Shown here piece by piece: positions 21,141 to 31,208 of a DNA stretch of 64,000 nucleotides. The DNA comes from Neoarius graeffei (Eukaryota; Chordata; Actinopteri; Siluriformes; Ariidae), in assembly GCF_027579695.1 (NCBI RefSeq), contig NC_083570.1, positions 8,604,793 through 8,668,792 on the forward strand, in the 5' to 3' direction. The notes beneath the pieces are model-generated. The model saw nothing but the letters and a program-made list of their open reading frames with translations. It searched no databases and was not told where the DNA came from. The position numbers and the translations under genes are program-made. The first letter of the stretch is position 1; each line of letters starts with the position of its first letter.

Positions 21141-22184
21141 ATATCCATCTGGACCTGGGCTTTTATTGTTTTTGAGAGATGAACTCACCTGCTTGATCTC
21201 CCATTCTTCAATTGGCCTATCTAACTCTTCTGCTGCAGACTCTGTCAATTCAGGCAATTTTACGTGGTCCAGAAGCTCTGCAAGTTTCGTATCATCCGAG
21301 CAAGTGTCTGTATTCTTATATAAGCCTTTATAAAACTCTGCAAAGGATTCTGTTATTCTATCAGGCTTTGTAGCAAAGGTATCCTGTAACTTTACTCTCT
21401 GTACCGTGTTGGATGCTTGCTGTTTTCTTAAACTAAATGCGAATAATCTACTCGCTCTATTGCCATAGTCATACCGTAGTATCGCTGATTGGTAAATCTC
21501 AGTGGTCCCTCAACTTTGTCTGATAGTAAACTATTAAGTTCTCTACGAGCTGCATTCAAATTATTTAGGATACTGATTGAAGCCAATTTTTTGTGTTTTT
21601 GTTCAAGCTCTTTTATTTTATCCTCCAATTCTCTCTGTTTAGACTCTTTTTGTTTTTTCCTGGCGCATGAGAATGAAATAATTCGGCCCCTGATATATGC
21701 TTTGGCACAATCCCACAGTATCAGTGGTGATGTTTCAGGCGAGGTATTGGTATTTAAAAAATCCTTAAACTCTGCTGTGATAAAGGAGACAAATTCTTTA
21801 TCATTCAGAAGAGATGCATGAAGCCTCCACTGCTTGGAAGTTGGTCTGTGGCCTATATTCCACATAAGCGTGATGGGTGCATGGTCTGAGATTGTAATAG
21901 GTAATATCTCAATATCTACTATCCTATAAGACTCACTCTTACACGGGCAATTGCTCTAAGACAACGAGGGAGGCTCAGCCTCCTCTAAAAATGACGAACA
22001 TCGTGTAGGATGAATTGCGCTAGGCTTATGTTATAGCCGACCTTATAACATTGCTATTTCAGATCCAGAATCATAGAAATATATGTGCTCAACCCAACTA
22101 CAGTGCAAAATCATTCCGTTATAACTTTCCCCAGTTCGCCTAATGTGTGCGTGAGTTTTTCCCCCTTGTGACAGCGCGATGCAG

Positions 22185-22532
22185 CCCAGCCTCAGTGGAC
22201 TTCAATGGCATTTGGGAGCTCTGCGCTTTTCAATCTCAAAATGCAAGACGATTATTGGACAAATACTGCGAAAACGCCCGCCCATGGAGTCTCACGGACT
22301 CCCAGCCTCAGTGGACTTCAATGGCATTTGGGAGCTCTGCGCTTTTCAATCTCAAAATGCAAGACGGTTATTGGACAAATACTGTGAAAACGCCCGCCCA
22401 CGGAGTCTCACGGACTCCCAGCCTCAGTGGACTTCAATGGCATTTGGGAGCTCTGCGCTTTTCAATCTCAAAATGCAAGACGGTTATTGGACAAATACTG
22501 CGAAAACGCCTGCCCCACAGACTCCGAGCCTC
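22185..22532 (+). repeat. 116-bp tandem repeat, three copies
   Basis: CCCAGCCTCAGTGG begins units at 22185, 22301 and 22417. Units are nearly identical; each includes GGGAGCTCTGCGCTTTTCAA and ends in ACGCCCGCCCAYGGAGTCTC. It lies in the 5' region of the hAT element, ahead of its coding start. Confidence 0.93.
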
Positions 22533-22891
22533 ACAGTGGGAGGGACATGGCAAAGCTTTCCGCGAGGAGACTAGTGATTGGTGAAAGCGGCCGGATATTT
22601 TCTTTGATTGACAGCTCATTTCAAATATAGACAGGCAGCGGTGAATTTCAGTTCAGTCCCATGCGGATTCACAAGTGCTGTGGTGTATTGTAAGAGATCA
22701 GCTTACATTTGGATTTCATTCATTACATACGGTTTCTACCAGCTTTTTTAGTTTGTATATATTTTCACTGTAAATAAAATGTAAATATAGTGTTGTCAAG
22801 TTTGCTATCTTAGTTCCAGAAATTTCGTTTATTTGAGTGACTGAACTTAAACTTGAGGGGGCTAGTCAGCTAGCAAGAAAGCTGCGCACGG

Positions 22892-23095
22892 ATGCCAAGC
22901 ATTGCTGATTTAATTTTGGCGAAGCCATTTGCCAGTCTTCCTTTCGAGGAAAAAATTAAAATTAAAGAGCAGGGTAGACCAACGCCTCAAATTGACTTGG
23001 TGAAAAAGGTAGGGAATAATACTCGTTCCTTTCAGCTCTCCTGGTACGAGAAAGTGAATTGGCTAACAGCAAATGACCCACATCAACAACAGTAA
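22892..23095 (+). pseudogene. hAT transposase N-terminus (TTF zinc-finger/ZMYM1-like)
   Basis: 67-codon frame starting MPSIADLILAKPFASLPFEE, continuing KIKIKEQGRPTPQIDLV and SFQLSWYEKVNWLTAND. The F..L...EK..IKE.G.P.P.I and SWY....WL patterns mark the start of the TTF-type zinc finger in ZMYM1-like hAT transposases. The zinc-binding cysteines that should follow are absent because the frame stops at 23093. Fragment only. Confidence 0.55.
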
Positions 23096-23145
23096 ATAGG
23101 CTACTTTAGTAATATGTCATGGATGGACCAAAAATATAGAATCTA

Positions 23146-24428
23146 CCGTATTTTTCGGACTATAAGTCGCACTTTTTTTCATGGTTCGGCTAGCCATGCG
23201 ACTTATACTCCAGTGCGACGTATATATGTTTTGTTTTTTTTTTCACCGCGGAATAACTGGAGCTGATGCTGAGTCTGACGACAGCCACGCAGAAGAAGAG
23301 GAAACGGTGCTTCGTCTGCCGCTGGAGGCAGAGTTGTTCAGAAGCGACACCGAGGATGAGGAATTCAATGGATTTGCTGATTTGGAGTGAAATCGCCAGC
23401 TTGATAAACTTGATTGACCTGTGTTTTATTATTAATGATAGGCCTATAGTTATTTAAAAAAGTTATGTAATGATTTTAGGCAGTGCATAATTTGTGAAGT
23501 GGGAGGTCCCGGAATGCAGGAGGTGGGTGGGTCTGGCGACTCAAAAAAAAAAAAGGTGGGGGGTGGTTTACTATAACTTTACGCACACGCGCTTATTGTG
23601 TGTGTAAAAAAAAAAAATAATATCAGACATTATGATCTTAGAAAACGCTTTAGTGACGAACAGTTACAGACAGTAATATGTCGTGATATGTTATAAAATA
23701 TTATTTTTATTAGGCTATATATTAAATTATATATTAAATTTATCTTCTAAAATAACAGACTACTCATATCACAACCGGTTTATTTCACCATTGGAGATCA
23801 GATCACACAAGACATGAGTTAAATTACTCTTTTTAAGGATTTAAGTAGGGTATTTAAAAGCGGTTGTTGTTGTTTTTTTTCACTAGACGGTTGTCTTTGG
23901 AGATGATATACCTATAGCCTACTTGACCTCTGATTTAATGAAATAAAATTCGACAAAAATGAAGAATGATACTCCTCGATGATGACTACAGCTTTAATAA
24001 CACAGATGAAAGAGCCATGGGGCGATAATAAGCCCTACCGGTAAAAATATTCTAAAAGCAAACTGATTAATGCATCAGTAATAGGCTACTAATATTAGTT
24101 ATAATAATAATATAGGCTATTAGTAATAACGATAGTGAAAGTATTAAAGATAGTAGTAGATATTTAAAATAATCAGACTAGGCTAATTACAGGGCAAAGG
24201 GCGCGTTATCACTGCTCAGCTGTTCGTTTATTAAATAAACAATGCAGTCATGCAGTAACCACGCACCGCTTATCAGATACAATCACAGATTCTATGGATA
24301 GAATAACCCTTCAAAAAAGTGCAACTTATAGTCCGGTGCGACGTATATATGTTTTTTTCGTCTTCATAATGCATTTTTTGGCTGATGCGACTTACACTCC
24401 GGAGCGACGTATAGTCCGGAAAATACGG
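23146..24428 (+). mobile_element. pogo/Tigger-like DNA transposon remnant
   Basis: Inverted ends CCGTATTTTTCGGACTATA / CCGTATTTTCCGGACTATA with TA on both sides (23144-23145, 24429-24430). Subterminal GCGACTTATA and GTGCGACGTATATATG motifs recur near both ends. The interior keeps only an acidic protein tail. Confidence 0.72.
23250..23390 (+). pseudogene. pogo-like transposase C-terminal remnant
   Basis: Short frame GADAESDDSHAEEEETVLRL then FRSDTEDEEFNGFADLE before a stop. An acidic tail ending in DDEF.GF is typical of pogo/Tigger transposases. The DNA-binding and DDE parts are gone. Confidence 0.45.
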
Positions 24429-26203
24429 TATTTAAAATGTTTATGCTGAGTATATTATATTGGAATATATATTTTTCTGGATATGAATTAAACACAGCTA
24501 CAATTTGGAAAACATTTTTAAACAAAAACACAGCCGAGAACATTTCACACTACAGACCTGGATTAAAAGTGAAGGGTTATCAAAATTGTCAATAAAACAT
24601 TTCTCAGTCAAAATAAGTAAAATATAGGGAAAGTGTCATTGAATGAAATGTGTGGCACCCAGCTCTATGTTTGACTCCCCAAGGTCAGTGCTTGTGCCTA
24701 TTCCAGAACACTCTGCTGTTACTGCTGAGGTTCCTGACAACGAGCTGCTTTCAATAATGATCAATTTTTAAACAACATGCCACAATTTTAAAATATAAAA
24801 TGTTAAAATATCCCCCCCAACACCACCATCATGTATATTGGACAGTAGGCTAATGGGCCAAAAGAACCTGTTATTTCACAGTTTGTGACCCTGCCAACAA
24901 TCAGCCAGATCAGAGGCAAGAGTATGGGCAAAATTGATGTGTTTTTTCTTTTAAAATCTGGAAATATCGTAACCGACCAGCCTCCCCTGTTTGAAAGACT
25001 ACCAGCCACCACTGCACTCTTAAGTGTGAAAAAGTAATCAATCCTTGAATAGGACATACGTCTACTTGAGTAGAAAGTACAATCTTTACTTCTTGGAAAT
25101 TTGCTCCTCCATACATCCACAAGACCTGACTCTGTCGATAGATGTTTAAGCATTCTGCTCATTTTAGACAAGGGGACTTTCGAGGCAGGTTGCTGATCCA
25201 TTAACTGTGACATCACACAATTAAAGTCTCCTCCCATCAACGATAGAGAGTGCTATACTGTAATATTATATCAAACAGTATTCTGATAAAGCCTGGCTCG
25301 TCTTCATTGGGTGCGTGTACGTTTAAAAGGGATACCGCTATGCCATCAATTAGCCCGTTGACCAGAACATATCCTCCTTCAGTGTCTTTGTGCACCACCG
25401 TTTGTGTGAAGTTGATTTGTTTATGTATAAGTATAGACACCCCCTTACTTCTTCCGGAGCGGTGTGAGGAGTAATATACCTTGTCTGCCCATGACTTTTT
25501 TAACTTTTCATGTTCCCCAGTGGGTTTCCTGCAGATATGCTATCTGACAGTTAACCTGTTTCAACTGGCGCAAAATTTTCTTTCTCTTAATAGGATTATG
25601 AAGACCCTTAACATTGTAGCTTATGACTTTTAGTGTGTCCATTATCTATAATATGAAATATATATCTTGGTCTTCAGACATGGGGCAACCAGGAGGAGAA
25701 ATGAGAAGCAAAGGCGAACACTTTGCACATATCCCGTCAGCATTATTAGGTGGATCATGGGAAGCGGTAATACTGATTGGATACACAGGAAGTGGAAAAA
25801 GAAATGACTACAGCTGTATCTAAAATTTCCATCATTAACAGAATCAGTAAGAATACTGATGTAGAGGAAAGTTGGTGCCCTTGTTGTCATGGTGTTTGTC
25901 ACAGGGTCCCCAAAGAACAGAGGGACCAGAACAATCAAAATAACAAAAACGCTAACGGAACTACAATTAGCTAACATTGATAAAACAATGGTGGGACCAA
26001 GTCCCTAGCTGCAAAAGTAAGCAGCAAGAGTGCATGTCTAGGTTGGATTTGACTGTGCTTGGGGTACACTAGAATAGAATAAAAATAAATCTGTTCTTGG
26101 GCTCCTGCAAATTCTAATACAGTTTCAGCATCTCCTTATTCTAGTATAACAACTCAAATTACACACAGAATTAAGTTCAACTGAAATATTGGAAATATAA
26201 AAT

Positions 26204-26425
26204 TTGCACCTTCCTGGGGAGGTGTTCCAGGCATGTCCCCCCAGGAGGAGGCCCCGGGGAAGACCCAGGAGACGCTGGAGGGACTATGTCTCTCGGCTGG
26301 CCTGGGAACGCCTCTGTGTTCTTCCTGAGGAGCTGGCCGAGGTGTCTGGGGAAAGGGAAGTTTGGGCTTCCATGCTCAGACTGCTGCCTCCGCGACCCGG
26401 CCCTGGATAAGCGGAAGAAGATGAG
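26204..26425 (+). mobile_element. 3' end of a Rex1/L2-like LINE
   Basis: Frame HLPGEVFQACPPRRRPRGRP, RRRWRDYVSRLAWERL, EVSGEREVWASMLRLLPPR and a stop: the standard C-terminus of a fish LINE. It is followed by GCGGAAGAAGATGAGACGAG. Flanks show ACCTTCCTGG / ACCTTCCAGG, a likely duplication. It sits between L1 ORF1 and ORF2. Confidence 0.72.
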
Positions 26426-26662
26426 ACGAGACCTTCCAGGTGTAGTAATGAGTAAATAAGCAATAACAAAGTAATAAAATTACATTAACTTATGTAGTAG
26501 TGAACTAACTTAAATACAAAATACAATATACAACTGAGATCTTGGAGCAGCAAATGAATTACTGCTGGGATACAACAGGTGATATTTACGGTATGTACTA
26601 GCCTTAATAATGGTAGTATAATGTTCACCTTACTGTTGTTATCCATACATGTATTGATACAT

Positions 26663-27604
26663 TCAGACCTGAGGCTCTGTGAATGGGATAACCTTCTTCT
26701 GGACAAACTCCATGGCCTTCATAGGATCCAGAAACTCCTTGTCCTCATCCTTATATGAAATGCGGAGTCTAGCAGGATAAAGCAGACCATAACGGACTCC
26801 TCTCCGTCCCCGGAGCTTCTTCCTTACATCCATAAATGCAGCTCTGGCCTTGGCCACGGCAGAGGTGTAGTCCGGAAATATGGCAATCCGGTTTCCATTG
26901 TAGATCAGCAGAGCTCTCTCCCGCACTCTCCGTAGGATCTCCGTGGCGTCTCCGTCATGGTGCAGCTTGGCGATGATCACTCGTGGCTTCTCCAGGTCTC
27001 CTGTTGTCCAGGGGGTTGCGATGTGGTGCGAGCGGTCTATTTTGATGTCCCGGTCCATCTGCAGGGCTTCTCTAATAACTTTTGATACAGCTGTTGGTGA
27101 GCTCGAGTCCGGCTGTTCATAGATGCCGGTTATTCGGATGTTGCCCCGTCTCATCCTGCCCTCCATATTCTCACACTGGTCTTTTAGGGTGACCACCTGT
27201 TTTTGAAGATTGATCACTGTAGACTGCAGCGAAACCACCTCGTTTGACCATGTTGACAGTCCATCTTTCATGTCCTGAATGTCCACATTCATATGCTCAA
27301 TTTCTGTGCGGATCGCAGCTGTTTTATTTATGATGTCCGACCGCATCACCTGTATTTCCGACTTTAGGACATCGAAGTCCTCCTCCAGTACGTTCTTAAG
27401 TTCCTTTCTGATAATTATGGAGATCTCTTCCCTTATGGATGATATCATGTCCGCTTTAAATTCGTCGGCTGCCATCCCTGAACTTTCCGACTGGGTGGGT
27501 GAGGGTGGGTCTAGGTTACCTGGCGTAAGCGTAGTCTGCCTCGTGTTCCTGGCAGGCCAAGGCGCATTAGGCCCGAACTTGTATTTATTTAACTTTTCCT
27601 CCAT
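26663..27604 (-). CDS. L1 ORF1 protein (RNA-binding chaperone), intact
   Basis: Uninterrupted 313-codon reverse frame. Residues about 50-145 form a heptad-rich coiled coil with repeated hydrophobics (including EHMNVDIQDMKDGLSTWSNE), used for trimerisation. An RRM-like domain follows, starting RRGNIRITGIYE, with a C-terminal domain (PRVIIAKLHHDGD, then RRVRERALLIYNGNRIAIF and PDYTSAVAKARAAF). This is the L1 ORF1p layout: RNA-binding nucleic-acid chaperone of the retrotransposition particle. Length is normal. The start at 27604 fits because upstream sequence is L1 5' UTR. Its partner ORF2 is broken, so the element is not autonomous. Confidence 0.88.
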   Translation of the reverse strand: MEEKLNKYKFGPNAPWPARNTRQTTLTPGNLDPPSPTQSESSGMAADEFKADMISSIREEISIIIRKELKNVLEEDFDVLKSEIQVMRSDIINKTAAIRTEIEHMNVDIQDMKDGLSTWSNEVVSLQSTVINLQKQVVTLKDQCENMEGRMRRGNIRITGIYEQPDSSSPTAVSKVIREALQMDRDIKIDRSHHIATPWTTGDLEKPRVIIAKLHHDGDATEILRRVRERALLIYNGNRIAIFPDYTSAVAKARAAFMDVRKKLRGRRGVRYGLLYPARLRISYKDEDKEFLDPMKAMEFVQKKVIPFTEPQV

Positions 27605-27859
27605 GCCAGCTGATACCGCTTCTCTACTCGGTTGTTAGTATCCCAACAATAATCTCTATGGATTAATCACTTATTTTCCAATTGTAGTTGCTGTTTTAGT
27701 CAAGATTTATTGCTATTTTTGCAGGAGCCCCGAGAAAGGTGTCCTACTCCATGCTCTGCTCAATAGCGCCCCCTTCTTGGTGTTTTATGGTGGTTGGCAG
27801 ACAATGTTTTGGTGCATTATGTCACCAACTGGTATGGAGTGGGGCTCAGGATACTAACT

Positions 27860-28460
27860 ATATCTTGTCTTTAAAATAAATAAATAAATAAAATTGTAAT
27901 TCTCTCCATCAATTTCACTCTTCTGAGATCCTGAAACAAAAATAAATAACATTTCTCTCCAGAGCTTCTTTGTAAAAGATCCTGCAAATCCAAATTTAAC
28001 TTTAATTTTTCAAGATTCAGCCTCAGTTCCCTTCTCATCGTTTCATATTTTGGACAGTAAAATCATAACACGTTCTATTTTTTCTTCTTGACCACAAAAT
28101 TCACAACTTCCTGTATTATGTTTCCTTATTGTAAATAAAGTGCAATTGAATCCTGTATGACCTAGATATGACAGTTTCTTCTCTCCGTGTTCTCCTTGTG
28201 TTTCTCATCATACCTACTTTTCTTTGAATTCCATAAAACCATCCTCCTGTTCTTTCTTCATCCCACTGTTTTTTCCACCTTTCTTTCAACTTTTGCTGAA
28301 TTACAGTCTTCATTTCTGTTTTGCTGAAGGGCACTCTGATGCCATCTTGATTTGTTCTTGGAGCTTCCTTTGCACATTTGTCCGCTATTTCATTTCCTTC
28401 GAGTCCTATATGTGCTGGTGTCCAAACTAGTGTCACGTTCAGTCCCATCATTTGAATCCT
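27860..28460 (-). mobile_element. I-group LINE 3' end
   Basis: Reverse-strand LINE remnant whose 3' tail is an AAAT repeat (TAAATAAATAAATAAA run at about 27872-27893 on the plus strand). It contains the RNase H fragment at 28116-28451 and is cut at 28460 by a Tc1 element. Confidence 0.68.
28116..28451 (-). pseudogene. LINE RNase H domain fragment
   Basis: Reverse frame with VTLVWTPAHIGLEGNEIADK, the last catalytic segment of an RNase H domain (H.G..GNE.AD). A C-terminal region follows (ISRSYRIQLHFIYNKET), and in a second frame a cysteine-rich LGHTGFN.../CEFCGQEE-like piece. This arrangement is typical of I/Tad-group LINEs. Truncated at the N-terminal side and frameshifted. Confidence 0.7.
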
Positions 28461-28463
28461 GGA

Positions 28464-29850
28464 TAGTGTTTGTTGAAAGTTTGTGCACCCTTTAGAATTT
28501 TCTATATTTCTGCATAAATATGACCTAAAACATCATCAGATTTCCACACAAGTCCTAAAAGGAGATAAAGAAAACCCAGTTAAACAAATGAGACAAAAAT
28601 ATTATACTTGGTCATTTATTTATTGAGGAAAATGATCCAATATTACATATCTGTGAGTGGCAAAAGTATGTGAACCCCTAGGATTAGCAGTTAATTTGAA
28701 GGTGAAATTAGAGCCAGTTGTTTTCAATCAATGGGATGACAATCAGGTGTGAGTGGGCACCCTGTTTTATTTAAAGAACAGGGATCTATCAAAGTCTGAT
28801 CTTCACAACACAAGTTTGTGGAAGTGTATCATGGCACGAACAAAGGAGATTTCTAAGGACCTCAGAAAAAGCGTTGTTGATGCTCATCAGGCTGGAAAAG
28901 GTTACAAAACCATCTCTAAAGAGTTTGGACTCCACCAATCCACAGTCAGACAGATTGTGTACAAATGGAGGAAATTCAAGACCATTGTTACCCTCCCCAG
29001 GAGTGGTCGACCAACAGAGATCACTCCAAGAGCAAGGCGTGTAATAGTTCGTGAGGTCACAAAGGACCCCAGGGTAACTTCTAAGCAACTGAAGGCCGCT
29101 CTCACATTGGCTAATGTTAATGTTCATGAGTCCACCATGAGGAGAACACTGAACAACAATGGTGTGCATGGCAGGGTTGCAAGGAGAAAGCCACTGCTCT
29201 CCAAAAAGAACATTGCTGCTCGTCTGCAGTTTGCTAAAGATCACGTGGACAAGCCAGAAGGCTATTGGAAAAATGTTTTGTGGACGGATGAGGCCAAAAT
29301 AAAACTTTTTGGTTTAAATGAGAAGCGTTATGTTTGGAGAAAGGAAACCACTGCATTCCAGCATAAGAACCTTATCCCATCTGTGAAACATGGTGGTGGT
29401 AGTATCATGGTTTGGGTCTGTTTTTCTGCATCTGGGCCAGGACAGCTTGCCATCATTGATGGAACAATGAATTCTGAATTATACCAGCGAATTCTAAAGG
29501 AAAATGTCAGGACATCTGTCCATGAACTGAATCTCAAGAGAAGGTGGGTCATGCAGCAAGACAACAACCCTAAGCACACAAGTCGTTCTCCCAAAGAATG
29601 GTTAAAGAAGAATAAAGTTTTGGAATGGCCAAGTCAAAGTCCTGACTTTAATCCAATGGAAATGTTGTGGAAGGACCTGAAGTGAGCAGTTCATGTGAGG
29701 AAACCCACCAACATCCCAGAGTTGAAGCTGTTCTGTACAGAGGAATGGACTAAAATTCCTCCAAGCCGGTGTGCAGGACTGATCAACAGTTACCGCAAAC
29801 GTTTAGTTGCAGTTATTGCTGCACAAGGGGGTCACACCAGATACTGTTGT
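28464..29850 (+). mobile_element. Tc1 family A copy, 3'-truncated
   Basis: The left end is a family A terminus (GTTGAAAGTTTGTGCACCC) with the usual terminal-repeat sequence up to about 28680. The transposase follows. The right terminal repeat is missing: after the last codons at about 29844 unrelated sequence begins. Confidence 0.9.
28831..29844 (+). pseudogene. Tc1 transposase (family A), one premature stop
   Basis: DD34E transposase from [20 protein letters not shown] at 28831. The paired helix-turn-helix DNA-binding region has a GRPR-like hook ([11 protein letters not shown]). The catalytic residues lie in LWTDEAK, MQQDNNPKH and FNPMEMLW. The frame is broken only by TGA at 29683-29685 (AAG TGA GCA); the same frame continues [13 protein letters not shown] to GGHTRY. 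About two codons are also missing before VLEWPS compared with the copy at 54979-56002. Acts in the nucleus on TA targets if active; here it is dead and lacks one terminal repeat. Confidence 0.92.
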
Positions 29851-29869
29851 GAATTCACATTTCTGTCTT

Positions 29870-30096
29870 TGGTAACGGCGTTAGGGTTTGTAAGCGCTGT
29901 GGCAATGATACAACAATGCGTTGACAGAAAATGTACTTTTAATACTGAAGCATTTTTAAAAGCAAGTACTTCAGTACTTTTAACTTAAGTAAAAATTTGA
30001 CTGGACAACTTTCACTTGTATCGGAGTAACATTTGACCAGCGGGATCTGTACTTTAACTTAAGTAATGAAGTTGGGTACTTTGTCCACCTCTGGAG
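29870..30096 (-). repeat. Dispersed fish repeat (GAGGTGGACAAAGTACC end)
   Basis: Read in reverse it starts CCAGAGGTGGACAAAGTACC and continues with ACTTAAGTTAAAGTAC motifs, a sequence I recognise as a common dispersed repeat of ostariophysan fishes, probably a hAT-type element end. The left boundary is uncertain. Confidence 0.5.
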
Positions 30097-30230
30097 GGCG
30101 GCACGGTGGTGTAAGTGGTTAGTATGGTCACCTCAGAGCAAGAAGGTTCTGGGTTTGAGCCCAGATGCTGGCGAGGGCCTTTCTGTGTGGAGTTTGCGTG
30201 TGCTCCGGATTCCCCCAAGACATGCAATTA
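30097..30230 (+). mobile_element. Mermaid-like V-SINE, 5' fragment
   Basis: Diverged tRNA head (GGCGGCACGGTGGTGTAAGT) and part of the central domain (CCTTTCTGTGTGGAGTTTGC); the rest is lost. No target duplication seen. Confidence 0.85.
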
Positions 30231-30263
30231 CGTTAATATGGGACGGCCTTGAGCGAGGCTCCT

Positions 30264-30690
30264 AAAGCTAGTATGTCACTGGGCTGTGACAGCTTGAGAA
30301 AAATTGCGTACGTCATTCGTGAGAGAGTTTCAAAAGTGTCTTGAAACATTTATGGGCTTTTCAATATCGTCGCTCCTTCATCGCTGAAATTTTGAACATG
30401 TTCAAAAAATTTGTGCGACAAAATTTCTCTCAAAATAGCTGCGAATGCGTCGCTGGTATCGCAAAGCCGTCGTGAACCCTTCTCAAGTCAGTTTCCGTGA
30501 GGCTTCCTCTACTTCCCTGCGTGCCGAGGGAAAGCCGGACTGTGACAGCCTGCGACTAGTTAGAGATACAACAATTGAGGTAAAATATGCGAATATAAAT
30601 TCGGTGTGATTCCAAGTGAAAATTGTCGCTAATTCGCATGTTTTATCGCAATTGTTGTATCTCCAACTAGTTGCAGGCTGTCGCATGGCT
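30264..30690 (-). mobile_element. Inverted-repeat MITE (AGCTAGTATCTCACTGGGC family), copy 1
   Basis: Starts AGCTAGTATGTCACTGGGCT and runs through a long imperfect palindrome (CGACTAGTTRGRGAYACAAC and its complement). It is the reverse of the copy at 62367-62825. The right terminus is degraded (GCTGTCGCATGGCTGCCC). Confidence 0.8.
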
Positions 30691-30959
30691 GCCCACTGCT
30701 CTGGGTATGTGTGTGTGTTCACTGCTTCAGATGGGTTAAATGCAGAGAGGAATTTCACAAGTGTGTGATGAATAAAGTTGTGCTTTCTTTCTTTCTTTTT
30801 CATATATATCAGGATGTTGATTATTTTCACCCAACAAGTGTTTTAATCCTTACACAACAAATATTTAATATTAAAACGACGTTTTCTTGTTGCAGCTGTC
30901 GCAAAACGTTTACGACTGTACTTTCGGCGCACTGGAGTTGCTGTGGTAACCTGAAGCTC

Positions 30960-31165
30960 CGCCCATAGAAGTTAAAAGTGCGCGCGCGGCCGTGTGATCG
31001 AGCCACAGGGAGCGAGCGCTCGCTCTGGAACAGACGCAGAGGAGTTTATCGCGTTTATTTATTTGTTTTAGGAATTAAATACTAAAAAAAAAATAAGGAG
31101 AAAAGGCGCTTGTATGGATTACAGCAGGGTGTCGGTGTACAGATGCGGTTTCTGCTCTCACAGCC
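30960..31165 (+). promoter_or_regulatory. il20ra: Probable il20ra promoter-proximal region and 5' leader
   Basis: A short GC-rich block (GTGCGCGCGCGGCCG at about 30980) lies upstream of the start codon. No TATA box stands out. The transcription start cannot be set from sequence; the assignment rests on position. Confidence 0.3.
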
Positions 31166-31208
31166 ATGTTTAATCCTCTCACAGCGGCTCTCTGGGTGAT
31201 TCTCTCAG
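31166..31208 (+). CDS. il20ra: il20ra exon 1 (signal peptide)
   Basis: ATG at 31166 encodes [14 protein letters not shown], ending in phase 1 at donor TCAG/GTAAGC. It is the hydrophobic part of the signal peptide, completed by VSWAAEG in exon 2. The 8.3-kb first intron follows. Confidence 0.8.

Larger units (their letters stand above)
21965..24989 (+). mobile_element. hAT element with TTF/ZMYM1-like coding start, inserted in L1 endonuclease
   Basis: L1 endonuclease sequence breaks at about 21964 and resumes at about 24990. The insert ends share GGGAGGCT in inverted orientation (CGAGGGAGGCTCAG, and CAGGGGAGGCTGG in reverse). A clear 8-bp duplication could not be read, so the exact edges are approximate. 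It contains a 116-bp tandem triplication, a TTF-type frame and a pogo-like insertion. Confidence 0.6.
16100..25642 (-). pseudogene. L1 ORF2 (endonuclease-reverse transcriptase), broken
   Basis: The reverse frame from 25642 starts MDTLKVISYNVKGLHN with YLQETHWGT shortly after: the endonuclease start. A stop follows at once (TGA after HWGT). Later pieces show LLNVHAPN (about 25315), MGGDFNCV (about 25235) and SRIDYFF (about 25050); then, across an insertion, PITISDHAPITLMWN (about 21880). The reverse transcriptase lies at 20666-20181 (YRPISLLNGD, IISLDAQKAFDRVSW) and 19256-18924 (GCSLSPLLFA, LYADDVILYL, the YADD active site). C-terminal pieces run at 18897-18691 and 17185-16380. Stops, frameshifts and seven insertions make it a pseudogene. 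Confidence 0.88.
15547..27790 (-). mobile_element. L1-clade LINE, nearly full length but interrupted
   Basis: Reverse-strand LINE with ORF1 at 26663-27604, ORF2 starting at 25642, and a 3' tail of GAA repeats (TTC run at 15547-15576). L1 sequence is present at about 15577-15711, 16086-17241, 18204-18281, 18677-19213, 20205-20762, 21141-21964 and 24990-27790. The gaps are insertions of SINEs, an RLE LINE, two hATs and a pogo-like element, each described separately. Confidence 0.85.

Noticed and set aside
28789-29244. Reverse 151-codon frame within the Tc1 element
   Set aside because: Antisense shadow of the transposase frame.
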